Part shown: one piece after another, positions 1 through 8,907 of the stretch
Layout of the letters: every line of letters begins with the position of its first letter
Numbering within the stretch: position 1 is the stretch's first letter
DNA from: Galactobacillus timonensis
GTDB lineage: Bacteria > Bacillota_I > Bacilli_A > Erysipelotrichales > Erysipelotrichaceae
DNA length: 64,000 bases
NCBI RefSeq assembly: GCF_900240265.1
Contig: NZ_LT964739.1
Location: 1,120,709 to 1,184,708 of the forward strand
Direction: 5' to 3'
Position numbers and translations under genes: made by a program
The notes under the pieces: model-generated
The model's input: only the letters and a program-made list of their open reading frames with translations
Told to the model about the DNA's origin: nothing
Database searches by the model: none

Positions 1-12
1 CAACCATTAATC

Positions 13-29
13 CCCCACTTGAAGTGGGG
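13..29. repeat. IS200/IS605 left-end hairpin
   Basis: A perfect stem, CCCCACTT/AAGTGGGG with a single-base loop, lies about 105 bases upstream of the tnpA start. IS200/IS605 elements carry subterminal hairpins that the Y1 transposase recognises as single-stranded DNA. The position fits the left end, but the exact cleavage site cannot be defined here and the true end may lie before base 1. Confidence 0.6.
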
Positions 30-135
30 CGAACGGAATAAGCAGTAGCTTTGACAGGAGCACCAAAAGAAAAACCTTGCTTTATCATGAAAGTGGGTCT
101 AGTCAACCACAATCATAGAAAGGCAAGGTAGTCCA

Positions 136-546
136 ATGGACAATGAAAGTCTAGCACATACCAAATATAACTGTACTTATCACGTAGTATTTATTCCGAA
201 GTATCGGCGCAAGAAAATGTACGGAGAGCTGAGGAGGGATGTTGTCGAAATCTTACGCAGGGTATGTGAAATAGAAGGAATCAAGTCGATCAAAGGGGCA
301 GTATGCAGCGATCATGTTCACATGTATATATCAGTTCCGCCCAAGATCAATATATCGACGGCGATGTCACGAATTAAAGGAAAGAGTTCACTGATGATCT
401 TCGATCGGCATCCGGAAAAGCGTGACAAATACGGACGACATTTCTGGGCAAGAGGATACTATTGCGAAACCGTTGGAAACGTGAACGAAGAGACAATAAA
501 GAAGTATATAACGGAACAGGAAAATTCAGATCGAATTGAGGGATAA
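136..546 (+). CDS. tnpA: IS200/IS605-family transposase TnpA (Y1 HUH)
   Basis: Single-strand transposase of the IS200/IS605 type, which cuts and joins hairpin-flanked ends through a tyrosine nucleophile. The 136-residue protein looks complete. The N-terminus contains the family pattern YHVVFIPKYRRK (about residues 15-26). The HUH metal motif is at HVHMYIS (about 61-67). The catalytic tyrosine is in the helix IKKYITEQ (about 121-128). The start follows a GGCAAGG-containing leader. No accessory tnpB is present in the next kilobase, so this is a tnpA-only IS200-like unit. Both end hairpins can be seen. It may be active, because no frameshift is visible. Confidence 0.93.
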   Translation: MDNESLAHTKYNCTYHVVFIPKYRRKKMYGELRRDVVEILRRVCEIEGIKSIKGAVCSDHVHMYISVPPKINISTAMSRIKGKSSLMIFDRHPEKRDKYGRHFWARGYYCETVGNVNEETIKKYITEQENSDRIEG

Positions 547-607
547 GCTTCCTTTAGGAAGCAGTCTATAAAAAAATGGTCGACTAGACCTCGCCTTTAG
601 GCGATGG
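547..607. repeat. IS200/IS605 right-end hairpins
   Basis: Two small hairpins follow the tnpA stop: GCTTCC-TTTA-GGAAGC at 547-562, followed by an A/T tract, and CGCC-TTTA-GGCG near 592-603. The first may act as a terminator. The second has the compact form of an IS605-type right-end hairpin. A further stem, ACCACCAG/CTGGTGGT, sits at about 638-658. The end of the element is therefore somewhere between about 605 and 660. Confidence 0.5.
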
Positions 608-1122
608 AAGAAATGAATCCCGGAGGGATATGCGCAAACCACCAGCAGAGCTGGTGGTCATGACTTTGAGTTTGAGAAGAGCAATCAGAATCATAAAAAA
701 GAGAGGAAGACCTAGAAAGAACGACGAGGAAAATGTCAAGACTGAAGCACATAAGGATAAGTATCATGGCCTACGTCGGTTATGAGAGAAGGTTTATTCC
801 TGATGTGTCTGGCTTTGACGATAACTGAGGGTGAAAGACCACTACGAAACTGGCAGTGGTGATCATTAATCGAAGGCAACATTCTTATCGCAAGGATAGG
901 GAATTTCAAAGGAAAAGAGAAAAGGTCTTCGCCTATTCATGCCGATTGACTGCTTGATTTTTTGCAATATTTCCGCATCTGTTTAAGTGGTCGGTTTCAT
1001 GTGGGAACTATGTGTTTTCAGTTGCACTTAGCATTCACCTGGATACTGAGCAGAACCGAAATGGTGAGGCATAGAGTTTAATCCGGCAAGGACAGTAAGC
1101 GTCTTCCTGATCTTGAGAGCGA
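608..1122. other. Non-coding stretch between IS200 element and MATE gene
   Basis: I found no convincing gene in these roughly 500 bases. There is the CCAGC/GCTGG hairpin noted at 638-658. A short open stretch around 665-780 encodes a basic KKRGRPRKNDEE-like peptide but has no clear start or ribosome binding site and ends quickly. The rest looks like degraded sequence left next to the IS element. Confidence 0.5.
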
Positions 1123-2475
1123 TCAGTTCGCCATCTGTACTGTTTTCTTAGCTGTTCCAAATACCTTGAACAGATAGATTGTGCAGATTATGGTCTGGAT
1201 GATGGAGGCACTTGGTGTTGCCAGTGCAATGCGGAACAGAGACACCGGCTGAATGCGGGCAAAGAGGTAGGCAAGCGGCAGACGTACACAGATGCCGCCG
1301 ATGATGTTTTCGATCATGACGATCTTTGTATGTCCGCAGCCGTTGAAGAAGCCAGCCATATTGAAGAAGAACGGCGTAATCAGGCAGTCAATGGCATAGG
1401 CCTTCAGATAATCGGCACCGGCGGTGACAACCTTCGGATCGGCGGAGAAGAGGCGGCACAGCACCTCGCCATGGAAGAAGGAGAACCATGCCATTACGGC
1501 TCCGATCCCGAGAGATACGAAGATGCCGTAGCGCATCGCTTTGCGGGCACGGTACATTCGTCCGGCACCATAATTCTGGGCAACGAAGGCCGCCATCGCC
1601 TGTGAGAATGCGGACGGCACCAGCATAATGAATCCACATACCTTCTCCGCGACGCCGACACCGGCACTGGCGGTTACACCAAGCGTATTGACGATGGCAA
1701 TGATGACAAGGAATGAGATGCCGACCAGAAAGTCGGAGAGCGCAATCGGGATGCCGAGAGAAACGATTTCCTTAATCCGCTGCCAGTCGAGGCGGACCAT
1801 TTTCATATGAAACGTGAACGGCATCTCGGTTTTGCGGATGATCAGGAAAGAGATCAGTACCGAAATGGCCTGGGAAGCGATGGTTGCCCAGGCGGCTCCG
1901 GCAGCTCCCATATGGAACACATTGACGAGCAGAAGGTCGCCGAAAATGTTAATGACGGCCGCAATCGCTACGGTCATCAGCGGTACGTGGGAATTACCGA
2001 TGCCCCGGAATAGGGACCCGATCAGGTTATAGAGAATAATAAAGATCAGACCGAAGCCACAGATGCGGATATAGTCACAGGTCGCTGAGAACGCTTCCTG
2101 CGGCGCCTGCATGATGCGGGCAAGATGCTCAACATTGAGCATGATCAAAGCAGCCAGAACGACCGCCAGAAACAGGAAGAAGGCAATGGATACGCCCATG
2201 GTTCTGCCGGCGTTTTCTTTTTCGCCCTTGCCGATCTGCTGGCCGATGAGTACCGTCGTACCCATTGCCAGGCCCGCAATCGTGTTGGTGATGACACTCA
2301 TCAGCTGTGAACCCGTCGAGACAGCTGAAACATCGGCACTGGTCGCAAACTGACCGACAACCAGAAGGTCAACCGCACCATACAGTGACTGCAGGAACAG
2401 GGCAGCGAGAACCGGCAGCGTAAACTTAAGCAGCGGACTGAGAATCTTTCCTTGCGTGAAATTGCCGTTTGCCAT
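1123..2475 (-). CDS. MATE-family multidrug/Na+ antiporter
   Basis: Membrane exporter of the MATE family, which couples Na+ or H+ influx to drug or metabolite efflux. The 450 residues are the normal family length, with about 12 hydrophobic segments arranged as two six-helix halves. The N-terminus has the typical LLKFTLPVLAALFLQSLYG followed by AVDLLVVGQF. The start has a good Shine-Dalgarno (GGGAGGAAA) and lies behind its own promoter (TTGACA, 16 bp, TATAAT at 2588-2615) and a hairpin-rich leader. The substrate cannot be told from sequence. No regulator is adjacent. Confidence 0.93.
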   Translation of the reverse strand: MANGNFTQGKILSPLLKFTLPVLAALFLQSLYGAVDLLVVGQFATSADVSAVSTGSQLMSVITNTIAGLAMGTTVLIGQQIGKGEKENAGRTMGVSIAFFLFLAVVLAALIMLNVEHLARIMQAPQEAFSATCDYIRICGFGLIFIILYNLIGSLFRGIGNSHVPLMTVAIAAVINIFGDLLLVNVFHMGAAGAAWATIASQAISVLISFLIIRKTEMPFTFHMKMVRLDWQRIKEIVSLGIPIALSDFLVGISFLVIIAIVNTLGVTASAGVGVAEKVCGFIMLVPSAFSQAMAAFVAQNYGAGRMYRARKAMRYGIFVSLGIGAVMAWFSFFHGEVLCRLFSADPKVVTAGADYLKAYAIDCLITPFFFNMAGFFNGCGHTKIVMIENIIGGICVRLPLAYLFARIQPVSLFRIALATPSASIIQTIICTIYLFKVFGTAKKTVQMAN

Positions 2476-2615
2476 GTGACTTTCCTCCCAAAATAACAGA
2501 AAGCCGGATAAGGACAGGCATCTCAGCCTGCGGCTTATCCGGCTGCTGTTTCAGATGAACAGCGCGCCTCCGCGCATTGCAAAGGCTATTATAGCGGGAA
2601 GATAAATGATGTCAA
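2476..2615 (-). promoter_or_regulatory. Promoter and structured leader of the MATE gene
   Basis: On the minus strand TTGACA (2610-2615) and TATAAT (2588-2593) are 16 bp apart, a near-consensus promoter. The roughly 105-nt leader contains GCTGTT/AACAGC and then a long stem, AGCCGGATAAG (2534-2544) with CTTATCCGGCT (2502-2512), which encloses an inner CAGGC/GCCTG stem and is followed by a moderately U-rich stretch just before the ribosome site. This looks like an attenuator or an unassigned riboswitch. It could instead be a terminator for the upstream chromate-type pair. Confidence 0.55.
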
Positions 2616-2629
2616 CGCCCGTATTCGGC

Positions 2630-3193
2630 TTATGCAAGCATACCGGCATAGCCGGCGACGATGCCGATGAGGGCACCGATCAGAATGACCGGAATCGGAC
2701 TCATCTTTTTCCTGCGGATCAGATAGACACTTAATACGAAGATGGCATCCGACAGGAGGAACCTGATCCAGTGCATGTCTGCATCAGGGAAGAAGACACT
2801 CTTTCCTACCGAGACCAGCGCCGTACCGATTAAACCGACCACCGTCGGACGCAGTCCTGACATCACGCCCTGAACCGCCCTGCTTCTGCGGAAGGCTTCA
2901 TAGGATTTGGCAACGATCAGAATAATAAGAAACGAAGGAGTAATGACGCCGAGCGTAGCGGCGACGGCACCAGCCAGTCCTCCGGTCACCGTACCGATAT
3001 AGGTCGAAACATTGACCGCAAAGGAGCCGGGCGTCGACTCACTGACGGCGATGAAGTTGATTAATTCGTTCATTGTCATCCAGCCGTGGGCCATCACTGC
3101 CTGCTCCACCATCGGTAACATCGCGTAACCGCCGCCGAACGTAAAGGCACCGATCTTGAAGAAAGTCAGAAAGAGATCCAGATCCAGATTCAT
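2630..3193 (-). CDS. Chromate transporter family protein, half-size subunit B
   Basis: Half-length CHR-family membrane transporter, 187 residues with about six hydrophobic segments. It has the family signature FFKIGAFTFGGGYAMLPM near residues 10-27 and the ESTPGSFAVN motif near 52-61. Long ChrA proteins are internally duplicated. In many Bacillota the two halves are separate adjacent genes, as here, and probably form a heterodimer. Its start overlaps the end of the upstream half by 4 bases, so the pair is translationally coupled. The substrate (chromate, sulfate or another oxyanion) is not established. Confidence 0.88.
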   Translation of the reverse strand: MNLDLDLFLTFFKIGAFTFGGGYAMLPMVEQAVMAHGWMTMNELINFIAVSESTPGSFAVNVSTYIGTVTGGLAGAVAATLGVITPSFLIILIVAKSYEAFRRSRAVQGVMSGLRPTVVGLIGTALVSVGKSVFFPDADMHWIRFLLSDAIFVLSVYLIRRKKMSPIPVILIGALIGIVAGYAGMLA

Positions 3194-3762
3194 TTTCCTG
3201 CCTCCTTCGCGTCTTTACGGATCAGACGGCTGCAGGCGACACCGACGATGGCGGCACAAACGATCACAAGCAGAACGCTGCAGTCAAAGACCGCAACGGC
3301 GACGAATGCCGCTGCCATCAGAATGTATTCCATCTTTCCCTTGGGGCAGGCATGGTACATCGAAAGCAGCGCCTGCAGAATCAATGCAAGAACCGCCGCC
3401 CGGATGCCGAAGAAGGCATAGCGCACACCGGAAAAGGTCTCAAACTGACGCAGAATGAATGAGATCGCATAGATGATGATAAACGACGGCAGCACCACAC
3501 CGGTTGTCGCGGCCAGACTTCCCTGGAGGCCGGCGATCTTATAGCCGATGAATGTTGCGCTGTTGATCGCAATGGGGCCCGGTGTCGATTCCGCGATCGC
3601 AACGACATCGAGAATATCTTCCTCAGAGATCCAGTGATGTTTGCGGACCGTTTCCTCCTTGATCAGCTCGATCATCGCATAGCCTCCCCCGAAAGTGAAG
3701 GCACCGATCTTGAAGAAGGTCCTAAACAGTGCTGCGGTTTCAGATTTTTTCTTTGTACACAT
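3190..3762 (-). CDS. Chromate transporter family protein, half-size subunit A
   Basis: First half of a split CHR-family transporter, 190 residues from the chosen start. It carries the same signatures as its neighbour: FFKIGAFTFGGGYAM near residue 15 and ESTPGPIAIN near 60. A longer reading frame begins at 3828, but its first codons lie inside the terminator hairpin of the preceding uxu operon. The ATG at 3760-3762 (MCTKKKSE) is therefore preferred. The two halves probably pair in antiparallel orientation in the membrane. Transport specificity is unproven. Confidence 0.87.
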   Translation of the reverse strand: MCTKKKSETAALFRTFFKIGAFTFGGGYAMIELIKEETVRKHHWISEEDILDVVAIAESTPGPIAINSATFIGYKIAGLQGSLAATTGVVLPSFIIIYAISFILRQFETFSGVRYAFFGIRAAVLALILQALLSMYHACPKGKMEYILMAAAFVAVAVFDCSVLLVIVCAAIVGVACSRLIRKDAKEAGK

Positions 3763-3794
3763 ACGTGCGCATTGTAACACCTGCACCGTAAAGA

Positions 3795-3838
3795 TATAAA
3801 AAAGCGGCTGATCCGCCTGTCTGGCCAATCAGCCGCTT
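3795..3838 (-). terminator. Intrinsic terminator after uxuB
   Basis: Stem AAGCGGCTGAT (3828-3838 on the minus strand) pairs perfectly with ATCAGCCGCTT, and the minus-strand transcript then runs into TTTTTTATA. It closes the uxuA-uxuB transcript and separates it from the chromate-type pair. Confidence 0.85.
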
Positions 3839-3862
3839 AATGCTTCGGATCCTGCCTGGTTC

Positions 3863-5473
3863 CTACTTATTGAAGGCATGCAGAGTGCTGCGCACAGCGC
3901 CCGGGCCTTCGTTGAGCTTTGCAAAGTCGTCCACAACCCTGTCCGCCAGTCCCGCTTCTTCAAGATCCACTCCGAAGATCGAGGTGTCCTTGAGCACCGG
4001 CAGAATGGCCTTGCGGATCCTGTCCCTGTCCGTCTCTTTGAAGCTGATGGATGCCAGTTCCTTTTGGACCTTGTCCTTCAGTGGATCATCGGACAGCGTC
4101 ATCGAATTGCCATTGTCATCAATCGCTAAGAGATACCTCAGCCATCCTGCATAGACCAGCGGAATGGCATTGAGCTCATCGACTTTTCCAAGTTTCACAT
4201 AGGCCTTGACCGTTTCTCCAAAGCGCACCGACAGCTTCTGCGACGTATCGGTTACGATGCGCTGCGGTGTATCCGGCATGAACGGATTGGGAAGACGTTT
4301 GTATACGACGGCGTCAATGAATTCCTTCGGATTGAGAATCTTAGGGTCGGTTGCGACCGGTAATCCCTCAACATAGCCGACGGTCTTGATCAGATGAACC
4401 AGATCCGCATCCTTCATTTCATCGCAGATCCGTGTATAGCCAAGCAGACAGCCGTAGATGGCAAGGCTTGTATGCAGAGGGTTGAGACACGTGCCAACCT
4501 TCATGCGTTCAGCCTTTTCGACCGTGGCACGATCCGTAAAGATCAGACCCGCCTCTTCGAGAGCCGGTCTTCCGGAAGGAAACTGATCCTCGATCACCAG
4601 ATACTCACACTCCTCCGCATTGACGAACGGCGCACAGTACGTACCCTTCGAGGTGACGACGGTGTTCAGTTCCAGGCCGTCCTCTTCGAGCATCTTCTGA
4701 ATGTCCGGATGCGGGCGGGGCGTGATCTTGTCGATCATCGACCACGGGAAGGAGACGGTAGAAGGTGATTCGATATAGTCAATGAAGCCATTGTCCACGA
4801 AGCCGTTGTCTACCCAGGCGTGGGCGAAGGCATCCATGGCGGCGTACAGCTTCTCGCCATTGCGGCTGCAATTATCCATCGATACCATGGCGACCGGTTT
4901 CTTACCGTTTTGATAGCGCCATACCAGCAGAGATGCGACCTTGCCAAGATAGCCCGAAGCCTTTTCAGGGCCGGCGTTAAAGTCTGCTGTGATGGCGGGG
5001 AGCTCGCTGCCGCTGCGGTCTTTGAGTGCATAGCCTTTTTCTGTAATCGTAAACGAGCAGACCTGCAGAGAGTCGCTGGCGAAGATTTCCTTGAGGCGGC
5101 TGAACTCCTTCTCCTTGTCACGGTCCAGGATGCAGGATTCACCGATCGAGGCGATGACCTTCTTCTCCACGGAGCCGTCGGCCTTCAGTGTGACGAGGAC
5201 AGACAGATTATCGTGCGGGCGGTATTGTTTCTGGATGATTTCGTAGTCAAAGCCATCGACGGCAACGATTCCGGATTCCATTTCACCGGCATCGAGCATC
5301 TTCTGAGCTGCATTGGCCATAAAGGCACGGAAGATGTTGCCGGCGCCGAAGTGGACCCACACCGGATGGTCGTGGGTCGCCTTGATCATGGGCTCGATGG
5401 CAAACTTTGGGAGAATATATCCCTTATCTTCCCATTCTTTGGTGTTTTGAATTCCTTCGCGTGTCAGTTTCAT
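3863..5473 (-). CDS. uxuB: Fructuronate reductase / mannitol dehydrogenase-family protein (UxuB)
   Basis: NAD-dependent long-chain polyol dehydrogenase, most likely D-mannonate oxidoreductase (fructuronate reductase), which converts D-fructuronate to D-mannonate. The 536-residue length fits. The N-terminal Rossmann domain carries VHFGAGNIFRAF near residues 39-50. The C-terminal domain has KVGTCLNPLHTSLA, a typical catalytic-region motif with K-x5-N-x2-H. The start at 5473 has Shine-Dalgarno AGAGGG and lies one base after the uxuA stop, which fixes the pair as an operon. The function is supported mainly by this partnership, since the family also includes mannitol and altronate enzymes. Confidence 0.88.
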   Translation of the reverse strand: MKLTREGIQNTKEWEDKGYILPKFAIEPMIKATHDHPVWVHFGAGNIFRAFMANAAQKMLDAGEMESGIVAVDGFDYEIIQKQYRPHDNLSVLVTLKADGSVEKKVIASIGESCILDRDKEKEFSRLKEIFASDSLQVCSFTITEKGYALKDRSGSELPAITADFNAGPEKASGYLGKVASLLVWRYQNGKKPVAMVSMDNCSRNGEKLYAAMDAFAHAWVDNGFVDNGFIDYIESPSTVSFPWSMIDKITPRPHPDIQKMLEEDGLELNTVVTSKGTYCAPFVNAEECEYLVIEDQFPSGRPALEEAGLIFTDRATVEKAERMKVGTCLNPLHTSLAIYGCLLGYTRICDEMKDADLVHLIKTVGYVEGLPVATDPKILNPKEFIDAVVYKRLPNPFMPDTPQRIVTDTSQKLSVRFGETVKAYVKLGKVDELNAIPLVYAGWLRYLLAIDDNGNSMTLSDDPLKDKVQKELASISFKETDRDRIRKAILPVLKDTSIFGVDLEEAGLADRVVDDFAKLNEGPGAVRSTLHAFNK

Positions 5474-5474
5474 T

Positions 5475-6551
5475 TTAGATCCCTCTTTCTTCTGCTTTGG
5501 AGATCGCTTCCCAGAGGCCGTTGATATAGGCGGCGCCGAGAGCTCTGTCATAGAGTCCGTAGCCGGGCATTGCCTTTTCGCCCCAGATCATGCGTCCGTG
5601 GTCGGGACGGATCGGTCCATTGAAGCCGGTGTCATACAGCGCCTTGACAATTTCATACATATCGAAGCTGCCGTCGCTGGAAAGATGTGCTGCTTCTTCA
5701 AAGTCATCGGGGCTGTTGAACTTGAGGTTGCGTACATGGGCGAAGTGGATACGGCCCTTGAGGGAGCGGATCATATCCGGAAGATCATTATCGAGGCTCG
5801 TTCCATAGGAACCGGAGCAGAACGTAACGCCGTTATGGACATCATCCACTGCATGCATGACCTTGAGGATGTTTGCCTTGTTGTTGATGATGCGGGCAAG
5901 ACCGAAGACGGGCCATGCCGGATCATCCGGATGGATTGCCATTTTAATATCGTACTTGTTGCATACAGGCATGATTGCCTTCAGGAAGTAGACAAGATTA
6001 TTGAACAGAGCCTCAGAGTCCACATCCTTGTAGAGAGCGAACAGTTCCTTCACATGGGCAAGACGCTCCGGCTCCCAGCCCGGCATCACGGTGCCGTTCA
6101 TATCACCTGCGATGGAATCAAACATCTTCTCTGGATTGATGGCATCCACGGCTGCCTGCATATAAGCAAGTACCGTGGAGCCGTCCGGACGCTTGCGGGC
6201 AAGCTCGGTACGCGTCCAGTCGAAGACCGGCATAAAGTTGTAGCACACCAGATGAATATCCTCTTTGCCGAGGTTCTCGAGGGTCTGGATGTAGTTTTCA
6301 ATATCGGCGTCTCGGCCCGGTGCAGCGGCCTTGATGGCGTCGGAGACGTTGACGCTCTCGATGCCGCTGATGTGCAGGCCCGAAGCCTCCACTTCCTGCT
6401 TGAGGGCGTGGATCTCTTCCTGGGTCCACAGCTGTCCCGGCTGCTTGTCGTAGAGCGTCGTGATGACGCCTTTGACGCCCGGGATCTGGCGGATCTGTTC
6501 CAGCGTAACGGTGTCGAAGCGGCTGCCGTACCAGCGAAGTGTCATTTCCAT
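5475..6551 (-). CDS. uxuA: Mannonate dehydratase UxuA
   Basis: Dehydrates D-mannonate to 2-keto-3-deoxy-D-gluconate in the glucuronate branch of hexuronate breakdown. The 358 residues match the family, which is a metal-dependent TIM barrel. Visible signatures are MEMTLRWYG at the start, the metal-site region MAIHPDDPAWPVFGL near residues 205-219, and RPDHGRMIWGE near the C-terminus. The ribosome site is AAAGGAG before ATG. It is the first gene of the uxuA-uxuB pair and is transcribed away from an AraC-type regulator across a 121-bp gap. A uxaC remnant occurs elsewhere in the window (48.5 kb), so the isomerase for this pathway must be elsewhere or lost. Confidence 0.95.
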   Translation of the reverse strand: MEMTLRWYGSRFDTVTLEQIRQIPGVKGVITTLYDKQPGQLWTQEEIHALKQEVEASGLHISGIESVNVSDAIKAAAPGRDADIENYIQTLENLGKEDIHLVCYNFMPVFDWTRTELARKRPDGSTVLAYMQAAVDAINPEKMFDSIAGDMNGTVMPGWEPERLAHVKELFALYKDVDSEALFNNLVYFLKAIMPVCNKYDIKMAIHPDDPAWPVFGLARIINNKANILKVMHAVDDVHNGVTFCSGSYGTSLDNDLPDMIRSLKGRIHFAHVRNLKFNSPDDFEEAAHLSSDGSFDMYEIVKALYDTGFNGPIRPDHGRMIWGEKAMPGYGLYDRALGAAYINGLWEAISKAEERGI

Positions 6552-6672
6552 ATGGTAAATCTCCTTTCACATTTGGTTTGTGCCCTTATTGTGTTCGATC
6601 CGGTGCTTTCTTCCCATTGACGAAGTTGCTGGCAATATTGCAAAAGTTGCGGTTCCGTGAAAAAATGACGCT

Positions 6673-7563
6673 ATGAAACAGCGCTATCGCTCCGCCTTTC
6701 AGACGCGGCAGTACATGTTATCGAAGGACTTCGAGCTCTATTACTACAGCGACACGGACTTTCATACGGTCGATGTGCATTCCCATGATTACTATGAATT
6801 TTATTTTCCGATGGAAGGTGATATTGAGATGGAGATTCGGGGCAGACGCTATCCCATGTCGCCATCCAATGTCATCCTTATTCCGCCCGGTGTCGCGCAT
6901 CGCGCCATCGTTCACTCTGCCGCATCGTACAGGCGCTTCGTCTTCTGGATCTCGAAGCCCTACGTTGAAAAGCTGATGGCAGAAGCCGTCGAATATGGAT
7001 ATATCCTGCAGCGCGCTGTACGTGGCGAGCAGTATATCTACAGCTTCTCCGGGGATGCGATGATTGAGATGCACCAGTTGCTGTTACGGATCCTGGAGGA
7101 GATTCATTCCTCCTCCTATGCACGCGATTCCTATATTGCCGTACTGATCCAACAGCTCTTGCTTGATATCAACCGCGGCGCCTATGCAGAGACGCATGTC
7201 GATGAAAACGAAAGGGAAGCGGACCTGCTGGAACGCCTGCTTGCCTATATTGATTCCCATCTCGATGAGGATCTGACCCTGGATCAGATCGCGGATGATC
7301 TCTATGTTTCGAAATACTACGCTTCCCATGTCGTCAAGCAGCAGCTTGGTCTCTCACTTCATCAGTACATTCTGCAGAAGCGTCTGCGCCAGTGTGCCCT
7401 GGAACTTGCCCAGGGAAGGCCGGTAACGAAGGTCTATCTTGCCCATGGATTTCATGACTATTCCAGCTTCTTCCGCGCCTTCAAGAAGATGTATTCCCTG
7501 CCACCCAAAGATTATCAGGACGTGTACCAAAAAGACCCGGCACGGCTCGATGCCGTGGATTAA
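6673..7563 (+). CDS. AraC-family regulator with cupin sensor
   Basis: Transcription factor of 296 residues. An N-terminal cupin-like sensing domain (about 20-150, with HSHDYYEFYFPMEG and ILIPPGVAHRA) is joined to a C-terminal AraC/XylS double helix-turn-helix (about 195-290, LDQIADDLYVSKYYASHVVKQ and the second helix YSSFFRAFKKMYSLPPKDY). It is divergent from uxuA, so a role as uronate-responsive activator of uxuAB is likely but inferred. A flavin reductase gene follows 14 bp downstream and may be co-transcribed. Confidence 0.9.
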   Translation: MKQRYRSAFQTRQYMLSKDFELYYYSDTDFHTVDVHSHDYYEFYFPMEGDIEMEIRGRRYPMSPSNVILIPPGVAHRAIVHSAASYRRFVFWISKPYVEKLMAEAVEYGYILQRAVRGEQYIYSFSGDAMIEMHQLLLRILEEIHSSSYARDSYIAVLIQQLLLDINRGAYAETHVDENEREADLLERLLAYIDSHLDEDLTLDQIADDLYVSKYYASHVVKQQLGLSLHQYILQKRLRQCALELAQGRPVTKVYLAHGFHDYSSFFRAFKKMYSLPPKDYQDVYQKDPARLDAVD

Positions 7564-7577
7564 TAAGGAGGAATGTT

Positions 7578-8129
7578 ATGGAAAAGGATTTCAGAGAAGA
7601 AGAGTTCAAAGCCTTCAATCTATTTGACAGACAGTGGGCCATCGTAACCGCCGGAAACATCAAACACTTCAACAGCTGCACCGTCAGCTGGGGAAGCCTG
7701 GGAGATATCTGGGGCAAAGATGGCCGCAGTATCCCGATCGTAACGGTCTATGTCCATCCCGCCCGCTATACCAGTGAATTTCTGAAGGACAACGACACCT
7801 TTACCGTCAGCTTCTATCCCCAAAGCTGCCAGAAGGCACTGGCCTATATCGGATCCCATTCCGGAAGAGACGAAGACAAGGTAAAGGCATCCGGACTCAC
7901 ACCGATTGCTGTTGAAAATACAGTTGCCTACAAGGAGGCGGAACTGACCTTTGTCTGTAAGAAGCTGTATCAGCACCAGTTTTCAAGAGACGATCTGGCA
8001 CCGGAGGTTCAGCAGTATTACGCATCCAGCCCGGCCATCTACCCGGATTTCAACGGCGGCTGGCAGCCCCATATCATGTTCATTGGCGGCATCACGTCCG
8101 TCATTGATCACCGTTCCCCGTCCAAATAA
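7578..8129 (+). CDS. Flavin reductase-like domain protein
   Basis: FMN-binding flavin-reductase-like protein of 183 residues (split-barrel fold). The N-terminal part, AIVTAGNIKHFNSCTVSWG (about residues 17-35), resembles the flavin-binding strand and loop, followed by VYVHPARYTSEFL and FTVSFYP. Such proteins reduce flavin with NAD(P)H or only bind it. The start has Shine-Dalgarno AAGGAGG. It lies directly behind the AraC regulator and before the yhfC fragment, all in one direction. The physiological partner is unknown. Confidence 0.85.
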   Translation: MEKDFREEEFKAFNLFDRQWAIVTAGNIKHFNSCTVSWGSLGDIWGKDGRSIPIVTVYVHPARYTSEFLKDNDTFTVSFYPQSCQKALAYIGSHSGRDEDKVKASGLTPIAVENTVAYKEAELTFVCKKLYQHQFSRDDLAPEVQQYYASSPAIYPDFNGGWQPHIMFIGGITSVIDHRSPSK

Positions 8130-8155
8130 TCCATAATTCTCAGGAGGGCAGAAAG

Positions 8156-8762
8156 ATGTCATCAACCAGCGCAATCATCGTTACATTCATCTTCAGCATC
8201 GTCTTTCCCATCGGCCTCATGATCTGGTGGAAGAAGAAAACAGGGGAAGGAATCTGGTCCTTCGCCGCCGGTGCCATCTGCTTTACTGTCTTTGCCATGA
8301 TTCTGGAACGTCTGCTTCATCAGGCTGTCCTTGGCGGCACCAGTTCCCTGGCCCGGAAGATCACCGCATCACCTGTATTAACCATGGTCTATGCCGCATT
8401 GATGGCAGGCATCTTTGAAGAAACCGGAAGACTGTTCGGCTTCAAGGTACTTCTCAAAGATAAGAAGGAACCCTCCACCGCCATCGCCTATGGCATCGGA
8501 CACGGCGGGATTGAGGTGATCCTGTTACTGGGCATGACGTATCTTTCTCTCTTATTGGCCGTGCTTGGTGTCGATTTCGGCAATACGGCAGTGAACACTG
8601 CTCTCTTGGACTCTGCCAGGAGTATTACGTTTGCCACAGCAGCGGTTGCAATGCTGGAGCGTATTTCGGCCATGATGATTCATATTGGTCTTTCCATGGT
8701 TGTATTTGTTGCGGCAAGAGAAAGGAAGAAGCTGTGGCTCTATCCCGTCGCCATCTTATTAC
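8156..8762 (+). pseudogene. YhfC-family intramembrane protease, 5' part, interrupted by an insertion element
   Basis: Multi-pass membrane protein of the YhfC type (predicted intramembrane metalloprotease related to PrsW/CPBP). The 5' part encodes about 202 residues, including IFEETGRLFGFK (about 83-94) and IGHGGIEVILL (about 110-120), which hold the likely metal-site Glu and His residues. At 8755-8762 the sequence CTTATTAC marks the insertion point. The frame then runs into element DNA and stops at 8807-8809. Joining base 8762 to 11404 restores an uninterrupted 255-residue protein. The start is preceded by Shine-Dalgarno CAGGAGGG. The present 217-residue product lacks its last membrane segments and is probably inactive. 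Confidence 0.88.
8755..8762. repeat. 8-bp target-site duplication, left copy (CTTATTAC)
   Basis: Matches exactly the octamer at 11396-11403. The repeat flanks the element at 8763-11395, and removing the element plus one copy restores the yhfC reading frame. Eight-base duplications are typical of ISL3-family insertions. Confidence 0.93.
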
Positions 8763-8907
8763 GGCGATCTAAATTTTTCTGGGGAGGCCTCGAAATCGAA
8801 GTGAAATAACCTGGGGTCTCGGGGCACCCCAAAAAGGTTTATCCGCCATGAAGCCGTCTGGTAAAACAGGCGGTTTTTCTTATGGAAACGAAAAGGAGAC
8901 GGGCCCG

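Noticed and set aside
665-780. Basic KKRGRPRKNDEE-like stretch resembling an AT-hook
   Set aside because: No start codon with a ribosome site, and it ends after about 40 codons. Probably chance or IS-flank debris.
5598-6620. 340-codon plus-strand frame opposite uxuA
   Set aside because: It is the antisense shadow of uxuA in GC-rich third positions. It has no ribosome site, and the protein looks like no known family.
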